Shown: positions 1 to 9,652, numbered from the stretch's first letter. The stretch is 64,000 nucleotides of DNA from Oxalobacter formigenes (GCF_002127965.1 NZ_CP018787.1:1178001-1242000); one strand, 5' to 3'. Notes: generated by a model from the sequence alone, not told the origin. Numbers and translations: made by a program.

Positions 1-52
1 AGATCGGAAAAAAATAGAGGAAAAGCAGAAGCGGAAAAGTGGAAAGAGTGAA

Positions 53-93
53 ACCGGCATTTCCCGATCGGGAAATGCCGGTCTGTTTTTTTA
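53..93 (+). terminator. Rho-independent terminator of an upstream gene outside the window
   Basis: A perfect 13-bp stem (53-65 with 70-82, loop GATC) is followed by a seven-T run on the plus strand. The T run faces rightwards, so it ends a plus-strand transcript entering from the left edge. It lies just past the stop of the minus-strand hydrolase, but the minus side has only a short T stretch. Confidence 0.85.
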
Positions 94-846
94 TTGGGGG
101 CGGCCGGGACTGCGGTTGATGAAAAATTCCATCGCTTTTTCCACAACAGGTGGATGGATGAGGTGAAGACCGTGGAATTCAAGGAATTCCACGTCGTAGC
201 CTTCTTTTTTCAGTTCATTATAGTGATGCAGTCCGCTGGTTTTCATCGGGAGCTGCTCGTCCTCGGGACTGTGGGCGATGAATACGAGTGGCTTGCCTCT
301 TGGAACGTACAGGTTCATGAACCCGCCGGACAGGGCGATGACATGAGAAACGATTTCGCCGTTGGATAATCCGATGGAAAGAGAGTAGCTTGCGCCGTCC
401 GAGAAGCCGCAGAAACCGAAATGGTTTTTGTCGATGTTGTAGCGGGAAGCGACTTCTTCAAGGCCTTTTTCGAGTTTTTCCAGATCGGGGCCGTTGCCTC
501 CTACGGTCAAGTCCCAGGTGATGTAGGTCGATTGGGGAACCATCAGGAGAAATTTTTCTTTTTCGGCCCAGTCTCTGAAAAAGGGCATGACTTTTTCGGC
601 ACTGCCGCCTGCGCCATGAAACATGACCAGCAGTTTGACGGGTTTGTCAGTGTCGAGTCCTTCCGGAACGACCAGTATGGTGTCTCTTTCTCCTTCAATG
701 CCCAGCGAAAGATTCAGTGGATGAGTACCGGCAGGAAAAGGGGCTTTGTCGGGAGTACGAAACTGAAAAGAGAGATGTCCCAGAATGGAAGGGGGCATCA
801 TGGAAAAATCGAAATTTTGCAGGTTTGACGGGAAATTACTTTTCAT
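91..846 (-). CDS. Alpha/beta-hydrolase (esterase/carboxylesterase-like)
   Basis: A 251-residue alpha/beta-hydrolase of the phospholipase/carboxylesterase or PHB-depolymerase-like type. The oxyanion-loop motif HGAGG is at residues 77-81. The nucleophile elbow GFSDG is at 147-151, with Ser149 as the likely nucleophile. An acidic residue near 196-197 (SPEDE) and a His in the FHGLH stretch near 225-228 complete a plausible triad. There is no signal peptide, so it should be cytoplasmic. It stands alone and points away from the double-HTH gene. The substrate cannot be read from the sequence; a short-chain or aryl ester is the usual family substrate. Confidence 0.8.
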   Translation of the reverse strand: MKSNFPSNLQNFDFSMMPPSILGHLSFQFRTPDKAPFPAGTHPLNLSLGIEGERDTILVVPEGLDTDKPVKLLVMFHGAGGSAEKVMPFFRDWAEKEKFLLMVPQSTYITWDLTVGGNGPDLEKLEKGLEEVASRYNIDKNHFGFCGFSDGASYSLSIGLSNGEIVSHVIALSGGFMNLYVPRGKPLVFIAHSPEDEQLPMKTSGLHHYNELKKEGYDVEFLEFHGLHLIHPPVVEKAMEFFINRSPGRPQ

Positions 847-943
847 GGCATCCGTTAAAGTGATTGTTTCAGGGAGACCGTTATAAACGGGGCTTTAGGG
901 GATTGCGGTGTCATTAATTTAAATATTGTACTCGACAAAACGT

Positions 944-980
944 AAAAATGGCTCCGGTCAGATCAATCGACGGGAGCCAT
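944..980 (-). terminator. Terminator of the double-HTH gene
   Basis: An 8-bp stem (948-955 with 973-980) is followed on the minus strand by five T residues. It sits about 20 bases after the stop of the minus-strand gene ending at 1000. Confidence 0.7.
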
Positions 981-999
981 TGGCAAGAACGAAAAGCGG

Positions 1000-1578
1000 T
1001 TATCGTAAAACCAGCTGTTTGATGTTGTTGACGACGAGGTTGACGATGCGGTCGTAACGGTTCAGGGCGGAAAGGTCGGGCTTGGTTTCGTTTTTACGCC
1101 ACCGGTTGATGGTCATGGTGACCACGCCGATCAGGCCTGCAAGTTCCGCATCGGAAGTGGTGCCCAGTTTGTTTTCCCATTCCTGAAGTATTTCAGACAT
1201 GGGCCGGTTGAATTTTTCTTTCAACAGCCGGGTTGCCTCGGCATTTTCTGCAAGCAGCTGACGGGCTGTCTTCATGACGTCGGCCGGTACCGACGCCGTC
1301 CGCCCATAGGTGTATGAGGAAAGGCGGGGGAGGCCGATTCCCAGAAGGATGGCGTAATCCTGATGTCTCAAACCGAGCGAGTTTTTGATATTGACCAATT
1401 CCTGTTGGTCGGGTGACAGTTCAATAGGGTCTTTTTGGGTTCTTCGTTTGTTTTTAGCGTTTCGGGTAGTCCTGGCATGCTTTTTTACGGAAACGAGTTC
1501 CGCATTGGAAGGCTCTACCATGACAACGTTGGGAAGGGTATCCAGATTGGAGGCTCCCTTTTTTTTCAGTCTTGGCAT
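1000..1578 (-). CDS. Putative DNA-binding protein with two helix-turn-helix regions
   Basis: A 192-residue basic protein that I do not recognise as a named family. Residues 1-50 are rich in Lys and Arg and look disordered. Residues about 60-110 form an XRE-like helix-turn-helix (sequence around GLRHQDYAILLGIGLPRLSSY). Residues about 135-180 form a second one (TSDAELAGLIGVVTMTINRW), whose recognition helix ends in the NRWR pattern common in phage-type repressors. It has its own terminator downstream and an unusually AT-rich 390-base region upstream with repeated TATTG motifs, which suggests self-regulation. The target is unknown. Confidence 0.65.
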   Translation of the reverse strand: MPRLKKKGASNLDTLPNVVMVEPSNAELVSVKKHARTTRNAKNKRRTQKDPIELSPDQQELVNIKNSLGLRHQDYAILLGIGLPRLSSYTYGRTASVPADVMKTARQLLAENAEATRLLKEKFNRPMSEILQEWENKLGTTSDAELAGLIGVVTMTINRWRKNETKPDLSALNRYDRIVNLVVNNIKQLVLR

Positions 1579-1968
1579 GTGTTTGTGCGTATGTGTTCAA
1601 TATATAAAAAATCCATCAAAAATCGGGAATTCTTCATTTGACGGACGAATCGCAATATTGGCAAATTGATGAATGTTTCCTGCGGGAAACAACGACAAAA
1701 AAGGATGATAAGTATTGGTTAATATTGATAAATTTCTCAGTATTGGTTTTTAACACTTTGCCTTATTGTCAAGTGTGAACATTATCAGCGCAGAATTATC
1801 AGGTCAATAAATATAAGTATATGTTTAAGTTATATAATACCTAAAAATATTGATATAAGGAAACATTTTTGCGGCTTTAAAAGCGTTTTGTGTTTTTTAT
1901 GGATAAGTTATTGTTGTAAAAATGTTTTTTATAAAGACTGTACGAATATTCATGTTCAAGTGTTTTGA
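1579..1968. promoter_or_regulatory. AT-rich intergenic region with repeated TATTG motifs
   Basis: This 390-base gap holds no convincing gene. From about 1650 to 1870 it is much richer in A and T than its surroundings. It carries at least six TATTG copies on the plus strand (1656, 1713, 1723, 1741, 1764, 1848), a perfect CAATATTG palindrome (1653-1660), and the 10-mer AGTATTGGTT twice, exactly 28 bp apart (1711-1720 and 1739-1748). That is the layout of a multi-copy operator. It lies upstream of the minus-strand HTH gene, so that protein is the natural candidate ligand. This is inference. Confidence 0.45.
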
Positions 1969-2880
1969 TCAGCCCAACAGGCGTACACCGGGTAATTCGA
2001 CAAGGCTTTTTTCACGGATGAGTTTGACGAAATCATTGATGTAGGCCTTTGAACTCATTTCGGTACAGACTGCCGCATACAATTTTCCCTTTAACCCTTT
2101 TTCTGTGACCGGTCTGGATGAAATATAGTTCCTGTCCAGGTAGTTTTTGATCGCCCACAGAGGCAGTGCGGCAATTCCGCGTCCGCTGGCAACCAGCTGG
2201 AGAATGGCGATCGTCAATTCGGAGGTGCGCCGTTCGGGCGATATTTTTGCCGGTATCAGTACCTGTTGCATGATGTCGAGCATGTCGTCCGCGACGGGAT
2301 AGGTGATCAGTGTCTGTCCTTTGAAATGATGCGGGGTCAGAAAGGATTCCCTGTTCAGGGGATGGCTGTTCGAGAGAAGGGCGACGATATCGTATTCGAA
2401 CAGGGGCAAATAAGTAATGTTCTGTTCAGGCTCGGGATTGCCGACGATAGCCAGATCTGCCTGTCGTTGATGGAGGAGACCGACCGGGTCGCTGTGAAAG
2501 CCTGAAATAATGTCGAGTTCCACTTCCGGCCAGTGTGTCCGGAAAACATCCATCGTCGGCATCAGCCAGTCGAAGCAGGTATGGCATTCGACGACGATTC
2601 TCAAAGTACCTGCCGTCCCATCTTTCAGGCGCATCAGGTTACGTTCTGTTTCTTCAATGGCCGGAAAGATTTTGTCGGCCAGTTCCAGCAGGCAGTGGCC
2701 GACGGCGGTAAAGGCGATCGGAACGGTTTTTCGCTCGAAAAGGGTTCCGTAATCGGATTCGAGAAGCCGGATTTGCTGGGAGAGGGCAGACTGGGTCAGG
2801 CACAGCATTTCCGCCGCTTTGGTCAGGTTGCCGGTTTTGCGCAGGGCAAGCAGGGTTCTGAGATGCTTCAGATCTATCAT
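1969..2880 (-). CDS. metR: LysR-family activator of methionine biosynthesis MetR
   Basis: A 303-residue LysR regulator divergent from metE, the classic metR/metE arrangement. The N-terminal winged HTH (residues 1-60) has the family-typical stretch LTQSALSQQIRLLE. The co-factor domain matches MetR closely: the ECHTC motif near residue 98 corresponds to ECHSC of the enteric protein, and TYPVADD and GIAALPLWAI align with its IYPV and GIAALPHW segments. In this family homocysteine is the co-inducer and metE the main target. The start at 2880 leaves 96 bases to the metE start, enough for a shared operator. Confidence 0.93.
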   Translation of the reverse strand: MIDLKHLRTLLALRKTGNLTKAAEMLCLTQSALSQQIRLLESDYGTLFERKTVPIAFTAVGHCLLELADKIFPAIEETERNLMRLKDGTAGTLRIVVECHTCFDWLMPTMDVFRTHWPEVELDIISGFHSDPVGLLHQRQADLAIVGNPEPEQNITYLPLFEYDIVALLSNSHPLNRESFLTPHHFKGQTLITYPVADDMLDIMQQVLIPAKISPERRTSELTIAILQLVASGRGIAALPLWAIKNYLDRNYISSRPVTEKGLKGKLYAAVCTEMSSKAYINDFVKLIREKSLVELPGVRLLG

Positions 2881-2976
2881 TAGAAAAACTTATGGAATTT
2901 TAAAAAAACTTTCATTTGAATTATGTTACACGGCTGATTATGATTTTTCAAACTTGTTTTGAATGGGAGAGAATTC
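2881..2976. promoter_or_regulatory. metR-metE divergent control region
   Basis: This 96-base region separates the two divergent starts. An imperfect inverted repeat TTCA-TT-TGAA is at 2911-2920, and a second dyad (TTCAAA with TTTGAA) lies around 2948-2963. Either could be a MetR site of the TGAA/TTCA type, though neither fits the enteric consensus exactly. The region is too short and lacks the structure for a SAM or cobalamin riboswitch. The ribosome-binding site GGGAGA at 2965-2970 fixes the metE start at 2977. Confidence 0.5.
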
Positions 2977-5274
2977 ATGATTTGCAGTCATATACCGGGT
3001 TTTCCGCGCATGGGCGCACGACGGGAATTGAAAATGGCGCTGGAAACGTACTGGAAGAGCAGCTCTGAACCGGATAATACGAATCCTGACCTGAAAAATC
3101 TGGTCGCAATGGGCAAACAGTTGCGGGCCGCTCACTGGGCTTTGCAGAAAAAAGCGGGGCTGGACTGGGTAACGGTCGGGGATTTCGCTTTTTACGATCA
3201 CGTTTTGAATCATATCCAGCTTCTGGGATGTGAACCGGCCCGTTTCGGTTTTTCGGAAGACACACCTGAACTCGAACGTTATTTCGCGATGGCTCGTGGC
3301 TCTCTGACGACGGAATCCGGTCAGGCCATGTCGATGTTGAAATGGTTCGATACGAATTATCACTATATGGTGCCAGAATTTTTCCCGGATACCGCTTTTT
3401 CCGTTCACAGTGAACGCCTGTTCGATGAAGTGAAAGAAGCGAAAGCGCTTGGGCATTCCGTCAAGGCTGTTTTGCTTGGGCCGGTCAGTTTCCTGTATCT
3501 GGGCCGTGAAAAAGTGGAGGGTTTCGATCGTTTGTCGCTGTTGCCGAAACTGTTACCGGTTTATCGCCAGATTCTTTCCCGTCTGCATGCTGAAGGGGTT
3601 GAATGGGTTCAGATCGATGAACCGGTTCTGGGTCTGGATATCGACGATAAATGCTTGTCCGCTTTTGAAGGCACGTATGCCGAATTGTCCAAAGAAGCAG
3701 TCAAACTGTTGCTGACGACGTATTTTTCTTCTCTGGCCGACCATATCGATACTATCAGCAAATTGCCAGTTGCCGGTTTGCATATCGATGCTGTCAGAGG
3801 TGCAGAGGATCTGAAGGAAATCGCCGCCAAATGGCCTGCTGACAAAGTACTTTCCGTCGGTGTGATCGACGGGCGCAATATCTGGAAGGCCGATCTGGAC
3901 AAGGCTCTGGCTGTTTTGAGAGCGCCTGAACTGGCTGGACGGGACAATCTCTGGGTTGCTTCAAGCTGTTCTCTCCTGCACGTTCCTTTCTCGCTGGAAG
4001 CGGAAACGAAGATGGACCCGCGTCTGAAGCAGTGTCTGGCGTTCGCTGCTGAAAAACTGGAAGAAATCCATGCCATAAAAGACGGTTTGCAACAGGGAGA
4101 TGCCGCTATTGCCTGGGCGCTGGACAGTTCCAGACAGACCGTTGAACTGAGAAAAGGGGACTGGGTACACAATGCGCAGGTTGCCAGACGGGTCGGTGAT
4201 CTGAAAGAGGGCATGGACCGTCGCGGCTCGGCTTTCAAGGTCCGTCAGGCCCTGCAACGCAAACGATTCAAGTTGCCCGCTTTCCCGACGACGACAATCG
4301 GTTCTTTCCCGCAAACACCACAGATCCGTTCCGCACGCGCTTCTTTCAGGCGCGGTTCTCTCTCTGAAGCGGAATATAAAAAAGCGATGCAGGAAGAAAT
4401 CGCTTTCTGTATCGCCCAGCAGGAAAAACTGCGACTGGACGTGTTCGTTCACGGTGAACCGGAACGCAACGATATGGTCGAGTATTTCGGGGAATTTCTT
4501 GATGGTATGGCGATGACGGCCAATGGCTGGGTTCAGTCTTACGGTTCCCGTTGTGTCAAGCCGCCTGTGATTTACGGTGACGTTTCCAGACAGGATGCGA
4601 TGACGGTTGAATGGACGAAGTTTGCACAGGGGCTGACCGACAAGCCGGTGAAGGCGATGCTGACAGGCCCGATTACCATTTTGCAATGGTCATTCGTCCG
4701 CGACGATGAAGCGAGACCGGTTGTCGCCGACCAGATCGCTCTGGCAATTCGCGATGAAGTGGCTGATCTGGAAAAGGCCGGTATCGGCATTATCCAGATC
4801 GATGAACCGGGACTGCGTGAAGGTTTGCCTCTGCGCCGCCAACACTGGCAGGCTTATCTGGACTGGGCATGTCGTGCTTTCCGTATCGCTTCTTCCGGTG
4901 TCGGCGACGATACGCAAATTCATACGCACATGTGTTATGCCGAATTCAACGATATCATGCCGGATATCGCGAGTCTTGACGCTGACGTGATCACGCTGGA
5001 AGCCAGCCGTGGTGATATGACGCTCTTGAAAGGATTTTCCGATTTCCGATATCCGAACGAAATCGGACCGGGCGTTTACGATATCCATTCGCCTCGTGTG
5101 CCTTCTGTCAATGAAATGGTTTCCCTGTTGAAACAGGCGTCGAAGGTTATCGATGCGGATCGTCTATGGGTCAATCCGGATTGTGGATTGAAAACCCGTC
5201 AGTGGAAGGAAACCTTTGAAGCACTGGACAATATGGTCAAAAGTGCGAAGCTGATGCGCGAAACGGTTTACTGA
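2977..5274 (+). CDS. metE: Cobalamin-independent methionine synthase MetE
   Basis: 5-methyltetrahydropteroyltriglutamate-homocysteine methyltransferase, 765 residues, the usual length. It makes methionine from homocysteine without B12. The four zinc ligands are present: His651 and Cys653 (in HTHMC), Glu675 (in TLEAS) and Cys736 (in PDCGLKTR). All are offset by exactly ten from the enteric enzyme. The N-terminal duplicated barrel begins with [12 protein letters not shown], as expected. An upstream in-frame TTG at 2959 exists, but ATG 2977 has GGGAGA six bases before it and matches the family N-terminus, so it is preferred. MetR next door is the likely activator. Confidence 0.97.
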   Translation: MICSHIPGFPRMGARRELKMALETYWKSSSEPDNTNPDLKNLVAMGKQLRAAHWALQKKAGLDWVTVGDFAFYDHVLNHIQLLGCEPARFGFSEDTPELERYFAMARGSLTTESGQAMSMLKWFDTNYHYMVPEFFPDTAFSVHSERLFDEVKEAKALGHSVKAVLLGPVSFLYLGREKVEGFDRLSLLPKLLPVYRQILSRLHAEGVEWVQIDEPVLGLDIDDKCLSAFEGTYAELSKEAVKLLLTTYFSSLADHIDTISKLPVAGLHIDAVRGAEDLKEIAAKWPADKVLSVGVIDGRNIWKADLDKALAVLRAPELAGRDNLWVASSCSLLHVPFSLEAETKMDPRLKQCLAFAAEKLEEIHAIKDGLQQGDAAIAWALDSSRQTVELRKGDWVHNAQVARRVGDLKEGMDRRGSAFKVRQALQRKRFKLPAFPTTTIGSFPQTPQIRSARASFRRGSLSEAEYKKAMQEEIAFCIAQQEKLRLDVFVHGEPERNDMVEYFGEFLDGMAMTANGWVQSYGSRCVKPPVIYGDVSRQDAMTVEWTKFAQGLTDKPVKAMLTGPITILQWSFVRDDEARPVVADQIALAIRDEVADLEKAGIGIIQIDEPGLREGLPLRRQHWQAYLDWACRAFRIASSGVGDDTQIHTHMCYAEFNDIMPDIASLDADVITLEASRGDMTLLKGFSDFRYPNEIGPGVYDIHSPRVPSVNEMVSLLKQASKVIDADRLWVNPDCGLKTRQWKETFEALDNMVKSAKLMRETVY

Positions 5275-5295
5275 CAGCGTTGAGATTTTTTTTGC

Positions 5296-5339
5296 CAGTA
5301 AAATGCCGTTACGGAAAATTCTGTAGCGGCATTTTACTG
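5296..5339. terminator. Hairpin between convergent metE and proton-ATPase genes
   Basis: A 13-bp perfect stem (5296-5308 with 5327-5339) sits at the junction of two convergent genes and overlaps the stop codon of the minus-strand ATPase. The T tract on the plus side is weak (interrupted T residues), so termination efficiency is uncertain. Confidence 0.6.
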
Positions 5340-7778
5340 CGGGTTCTTTTCCTCTGGGATTTTTTCAATTTTACGAATGATGATGGCTCGGAGAAAGTCG
5401 GATACGAAAAAGGCGATTGTCACGAATGCAATGACGAATGCGGCATTCGCCCAGCCTATGCCGACAGGAAGAATGATCCCGTATACGGAAAACAGGATGG
5501 CCAGCGTTTGTGTGACAAGGACGGATATCCACAATGGTTTGGCTGGTGCGGAGTCGTAGAAATGATATTTGTTGCGTGCCAGAAATACGGCCAGGTGGCC
5601 GCCAAGGGATAATTTGAGATAGACCAGCGTTTGTAATTGTTCCAGACTCAGTCCAAGAAATCTGTCGGCGATGAAGATACAGGCAAACGAGAATATGACG
5701 CCGATGATGCCCAGAATGGAGGCCTGGAGAATAATGTATTTCATATTCCAGTTTTTGGGTTCTTGTGCCACCTTTACGTTGTCATAGGCAATGGTGAGAA
5801 TGGAAAGGTCGTTCAGGATGGCGAGCAGTACGATCATCAGTGCTGTGATCGGATAGAACTTGAGGACGATCATGCAGATGGTAATGAACATCAGGATACG
5901 GAATGTTTCCGCAATCCGGTAAATCGTATAGTTCTCCATTCGGGCAAAAATTTTGCGGCTTTCCCGTATGGCGTCGATAATGACCGAAATTCCCTTGTCC
6001 GTAAGGATGAGGTCGGCTGCCGATTTCGATACGTCCGTCGCACCGTCTACCGCAATGCCGATGTTGGCCTGTTTAAGGGCTGGAGCGTCGTTTACCCCAT
6101 CACCTGTCATTCCGACAATATGTTGTTTGTCCTGAAGGAGTTTGACGATACGGAATTTGTGTTCCGGGAAAACCTGGGCAAAACCATTGGCTTCTTCAAC
6201 CATTTTTTCGGCTTCATCATCGGATAGTCCATCGAGTTTTTCCGCATTCAGAATATGACTTCCCAAACCGATTTCAGTGGCGGTTTCCGAGGCTATGGAT
6301 ACCTGATCACCTGTAATCATTTTTACGGTGACGCCCAGTTTCCGTGCTTCGGCAATGGTGGCCGCCGAGTCGTCACGTGGCGGATCGAACATTGAAAAAA
6401 TGCCGTTCAGTTTCCATGTTCCGTCATTTTTTTCAGCTACTGCAAGTGTTCTGAAGCCTTTTTCGGCAAAAGACAAGGCATTGTCGGTGATGAATTTTTG
6501 CGCCTGTGCATCGTCCAGAAGGGCGGTAATGGCCTGGGGTGCACCTTTTGTCACAGTCAATGATGTTGCGTTGTGCGTATAAGTGGCCTCCGTACGTTTG
6601 TTGACGGGATCGAATGGAATGTATTTTGTTTGTGAATAAGCATTTAGTACATCGGAGTCAGGAAAGTGCATATGCCAGGTTTGTTTGATCAGCTGGTCAA
6701 TGGCATCGTCTTTTTCTGTCTGATCGGATGCCAGAACGGCGTTTTGAAGCAGGGTTTCGGTGGTTTGTCCGCCATAGGGCACAAATTGTCGAATGGATAA
6801 TCTGTTTTGAGTCAGTGTTCCCGTCTTGTCGGAACAGAGGATGTCCATCCCCGACATTTCTTCCACTGCTGTCATATGGCTGACGATGGCGTTTTCCTTC
6901 GACAGTTTTTTTATGCCGACGACCATTGTGACTGACAATACGGTCGGAAGGGCTGCAGGAATGGCGGCGACGAGTAAAACGAGTGCGAATGAGATGAAGT
7001 CAATCAGGTCTTCGCCGCGAATGGTTTCGATGATTCCCAGCAGAACAATGAGAATCAGGGCAACGACAATGAGCACATTACCGATTTTGATGACGGCTTT
7101 TTGATATGAACTGACATTTTTGGCCTCGTCTATCAGATTTGCCGTTTGGCCGAAGAGGGTATTTTTGGCTGTATTGATAACGATGCCCGACATTTTTCCC
7201 TGTTTTGCCGCTGTACCGGAATAGGCTATGTCGCCTGTTTTTTTATCTACTGTCAGGGATTCGCCTGTAAGAGCGGACTGATCAACGGTCAGATAATCGC
7301 CTTCGAAAAGTTTGATGTCGGCAGGGACGATATCGCCGGATTTCACTGTTATGACATCGCCGGGAACGAGTTTTGATGCAGCAACCGTTTTCCATTGTCC
7401 GTCTCGCAGTGCCAATGCATTCAAGGCCAGTTTCGATTTCAGTTGCGATATGGCGGTGTCGGCGGAATATTCTTCCACGAATTCTATAATGGCGTTGGAC
7501 AGGAGGAGTACGATGATCACGATGAAATCGGTCCAGTGATGAACGATTACGGACATGACTGCAGCCGCTTCGATGAGCCAGGGAATCGGTCCCCAGAAGC
7601 CTTTCAGAAAAAGCAGGAAAGGATTTGTTTTTTTCTCGTCAAGAGAATTTTCGCCCCAGATTTTCAGGCGTTTTTGAACCTGGCTTTGCGCCAGACCGTT
7701 TTTGTCGCAGTCCAGAACCGACAGTATTTCATCGATCGATTGTTTGTCTGCGGTTTTCGAGTCGATAATAGTATTCAT
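5334..7778 (-). CDS. P-type ATPase of the P3A plasma-membrane proton pump type
   Basis: An 814-residue P-type ATPase. The phosphatase motif TGES is at 171-174, the phosphorylated Asp is D317 in DKTGT, and the hinge motif TGDGVNDAP is in the C-terminal half. The M4 segment reads AAIPAALPTVLSVTM, and the stretch before the phosphorylation site (MTAVEEMSGMDILCSDKTGTLT) is the P3A signature of fungal and plant proton pumps. M6 carries the ILND motif whose Asp is the proton-binding residue in that group. It most likely exports protons across the inner membrane. The start at 7778 is preferred over one 129 bases upstream because the extra N-terminus is unlike the family. Confidence 0.85.
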   Translation of the reverse strand: MNTIIDSKTADKQSIDEILSVLDCDKNGLAQSQVQKRLKIWGENSLDEKKTNPFLLFLKGFWGPIPWLIEAAAVMSVIVHHWTDFIVIIVLLLSNAIIEFVEEYSADTAISQLKSKLALNALALRDGQWKTVAASKLVPGDVITVKSGDIVPADIKLFEGDYLTVDQSALTGESLTVDKKTGDIAYSGTAAKQGKMSGIVINTAKNTLFGQTANLIDEAKNVSSYQKAVIKIGNVLIVVALILIVLLGIIETIRGEDLIDFISFALVLLVAAIPAALPTVLSVTMVVGIKKLSKENAIVSHMTAVEEMSGMDILCSDKTGTLTQNRLSIRQFVPYGGQTTETLLQNAVLASDQTEKDDAIDQLIKQTWHMHFPDSDVLNAYSQTKYIPFDPVNKRTEATYTHNATSLTVTKGAPQAITALLDDAQAQKFITDNALSFAEKGFRTLAVAEKNDGTWKLNGIFSMFDPPRDDSAATIAEARKLGVTVKMITGDQVSIASETATEIGLGSHILNAEKLDGLSDDEAEKMVEEANGFAQVFPEHKFRIVKLLQDKQHIVGMTGDGVNDAPALKQANIGIAVDGATDVSKSAADLILTDKGISVIIDAIRESRKIFARMENYTIYRIAETFRILMFITICMIVLKFYPITALMIVLLAILNDLSILTIAYDNVKVAQEPKNWNMKYIILQASILGIIGVIFSFACIFIADRFLGLSLEQLQTLVYLKLSLGGHLAVFLARNKYHFYDSAPAKPLWISVLVTQTLAILFSVYGIILPVGIGWANAAFVIAFVTIAFFVSDFLRAIIIRKIEKIPEEKNPQ

Positions 7779-8083
7779 ATCTTTGTATTTTTTTAATGGC
7801 AAAGATAAGGAAGCCCGGGAGCAACGTTTTTTTACAGAGAAATCGCACTTTCCGTTTTTCGGATCGTCAGGAGGCTGGTCAGTGTAAAGCTCCGGCAAGT
7901 GCAGCAACAGTATCGCAAAGCGCGTGCGTAGTTTAAACAGTTACGATGATGTGCCTGCAGTCTTTTTATTCCGACTGCGAAATTTGTGAGAAAAAATTGA
8001 TAAGTGTGAAAACCATATCAGGATAGCAAACGCTTCCGGATAAATTTTATTACGGTTTTCACGCTTTTGAAAGCCTGTGGCTT
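7779..8083. other. Intergenic region upstream of the proton-ATPase gene
   Basis: About 300 bases between the serine dehydratase stop and the ATPase start, both on the minus strand. No ORF is convincing. A 9-bp inverted repeat GTGAAAACC (8006-8014) and GGTTTTCAC (8054-8062) flanks a 39-base spacer. A 10-bp stem (8066-8075 with 8079-8088) overlaps the sdaAA stop and may act as its terminator, although no T run follows. The ATPase promoter must lie here but no clear -35/-10 pair stands out. Confidence 0.4.
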
Positions 8084-8977
8084 TCAAATGTCCGAATGGT
8101 ACTGGTTTTTGCGGATCAGTTCCTTGACAAGGATGCGGGCTGTCGGTGTATTGGCAAGGCCGCCGCGAGCGGTTTCTTTCAGGTCTGACGACATGGTGTC
8201 GCCGACGGCTCTCATGGCATCGATGACTTCATCGGCCGGGATTTTGTGCTCGACTCCCGCCAGCGCCATGTTCGCGCATGAGAGGGCGTTGACGGCACCG
8301 ATGACGTTTCGCTGGACACATGGAATTTCGACGAGCCCGGCGATCGGGTCGCAGACCAGACCCATCAAATTGCTGATCGCCATCGCACAGGCATACGAAC
8401 ACATCTGGTTTGTGCCACCTCCGAGAAAGGTAACGGCTGCGGCTGCCATTGCCGCCGCAGTGCCCACTTCGGCCTGGCAACCTCCTTCCGCTCCGGAGAT
8501 GGAAGAGCGGGTGGCAATGACCTGTCCGAATCCGGCAGCGACGTATAGCGCCTGTATGATGAATTCATCGGAGAACAGACGTTCACGGACGAGCGGAAGC
8601 AAAACGGCCGGGATGACGCCGCAGGAACCGGCCGTCGGCATGGCGACGATACGTTTCATGCAGGCATTGCATTCGCTGACTCTCAGGGCTTCGGCGATCA
8701 CATCATTGAAAAAATCGCCTCCGAACAGGATACCCTGGCCGCTGGCAAGCCGGACTTTTTCGCCATCTCCACCGACGAGGCCGCTGTTGGAACGGTCCAT
8801 CGGATTGTAATGTTCGCCTGAGGACTTCATGGCTTCCCAGAAGTAGCGCATCTGGGTGAAGGATGCTTCACGGGTCCGGTTCTGGGAGGCGATATCGTCT
8901 TCCAGAATGGTTTCCCAAAGCGGCAGGTTTTTCGCTTCGGCCTGTTCAAGCATTTGTTTGATGGATTGAAATGCCAT
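8084..8977 (-). CDS. sdaAA: L-serine dehydratase, alpha subunit
   Basis: The catalytic iron-sulfur subunit (297 residues) of the two-subunit L-serine dehydratase, which turns L-serine into pyruvate and ammonia. Visible features are the glycine-rich segment MPTAGSCGVIPAVLL with a cluster-type Cys, a CNACMK segment just before it, and later conserved Cys residues (QMCSYACA, PCVQRN). The beta subunit gene ends nine bases upstream and is cotranscribed. Most proteobacteria use a single-chain enzyme; the split form is typical of Firmicutes but occurs in other anaerobes. The enzyme is oxygen-sensitive in this family, which suits an anaerobic lifestyle. Confidence 0.92.
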   Translation of the reverse strand: MAFQSIKQMLEQAEAKNLPLWETILEDDIASQNRTREASFTQMRYFWEAMKSSGEHYNPMDRSNSGLVGGDGEKVRLASGQGILFGGDFFNDVIAEALRVSECNACMKRIVAMPTAGSCGVIPAVLLPLVRERLFSDEFIIQALYVAAGFGQVIATRSSISGAEGGCQAEVGTAAAMAAAAVTFLGGGTNQMCSYACAMAISNLMGLVCDPIAGLVEIPCVQRNVIGAVNALSCANMALAGVEHKIPADEVIDAMRAVGDTMSSDLKETARGGLANTPTARILVKELIRKNQYHSDI

Positions 8978-8986
8978 GTCAAACCC

Positions 8987-9652
8987 TTAATTTTCGTGGT
9001 TTAAGAAGGTCACTTTCATAATGCCTTCCATTTGTTTGAGTTTTTCGACCAGTTCGGTCGGAATAGTCGAATCGCATTCGATGACCATGACGGCCTGACC
9101 GCCTTTTATGTGACGATGCAGTTGCATGGTGGCGATATTGATCTGGTGGATCGCCAGTTCTGTCGTCACGCGTGCGACATGTCCGGGCCGGTCATGCTGG
9201 GCGTGGACGATCAGGGTGTTTTCATCGCCGGAAAAATGCGATGTGATGCCGTCGATGCGGGATACGATGATTCGGCCTCCACCGAGGGAAGACGCGACGA
9301 GTTCGAGTTTTCTGCCATGTTCGCCTTGCAGTTTGATCATGGTCGAGTTCGGATGGGCGTTGGGTATGTGTGTCGTATCGATCGAGAAGCCCAGTCCCCC
9401 GGCATGGGCGATTTCGAAACTTTCCGGTATGCGTTCGTCATCCGGACGGATTCCCATGATTCCCGCGACGATGGCACGGTCCGTTCCGTGGCCTGAACCG
9501 GTCATGGCGAAAGAACCATGCAGCAGAATTTCGGCCTTGACGGGTTTTTCACCGAGCAGTTTGCGGGCAATGAGGCCGATCTTGACGGCACCTGCAGTGT
9601 GCGAGCTCGATGGCCCGATCATGACCGGGCCGACAATGTCGAATAGTTTCAT
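8987..9652 (-). CDS. sdaAB: L-serine dehydratase, beta subunit
   Basis: The 221-residue partner subunit. Residues 1-70 contain the family motif VGPVMIGPSSSHTAGAVKIG. Residues about 145-215 form an ACT-type regulatory domain (HDRPGHVARVTTELA, then a beta strand AVMVIECD). It is the first gene of the pair and is followed nine bases later by sdaAA. The ACT domain probably senses serine. Confidence 0.92.
   Translation of the reverse strand: MKLFDIVGPVMIGPSSSHTAGAVKIGLIARKLLGEKPVKAEILLHGSFAMTGSGHGTDRAIVAGIMGIRPDDERIPESFEIAHAGGLGFSIDTTHIPNAHPNSTMIKLQGEHGRKLELVASSLGGGRIIVSRIDGITSHFSGDENTLIVHAQHDRPGHVARVTTELAIHQINIATMQLHRHIKGGQAVMVIECDSTIPTELVEKLKQMEGIMKVTFLNHEN

Noticed and set aside
2881-2976. A SAM or cobalamin riboswitch before metE
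   Set aside because: Only 96 bases separate the divergent starts and none of the conserved riboswitch cores is visible; MetR control explains the region.
3961-4686. A 241-codon minus-strand open frame inside metE
   Set aside because: Antisense shadow of a well-conserved enzyme.
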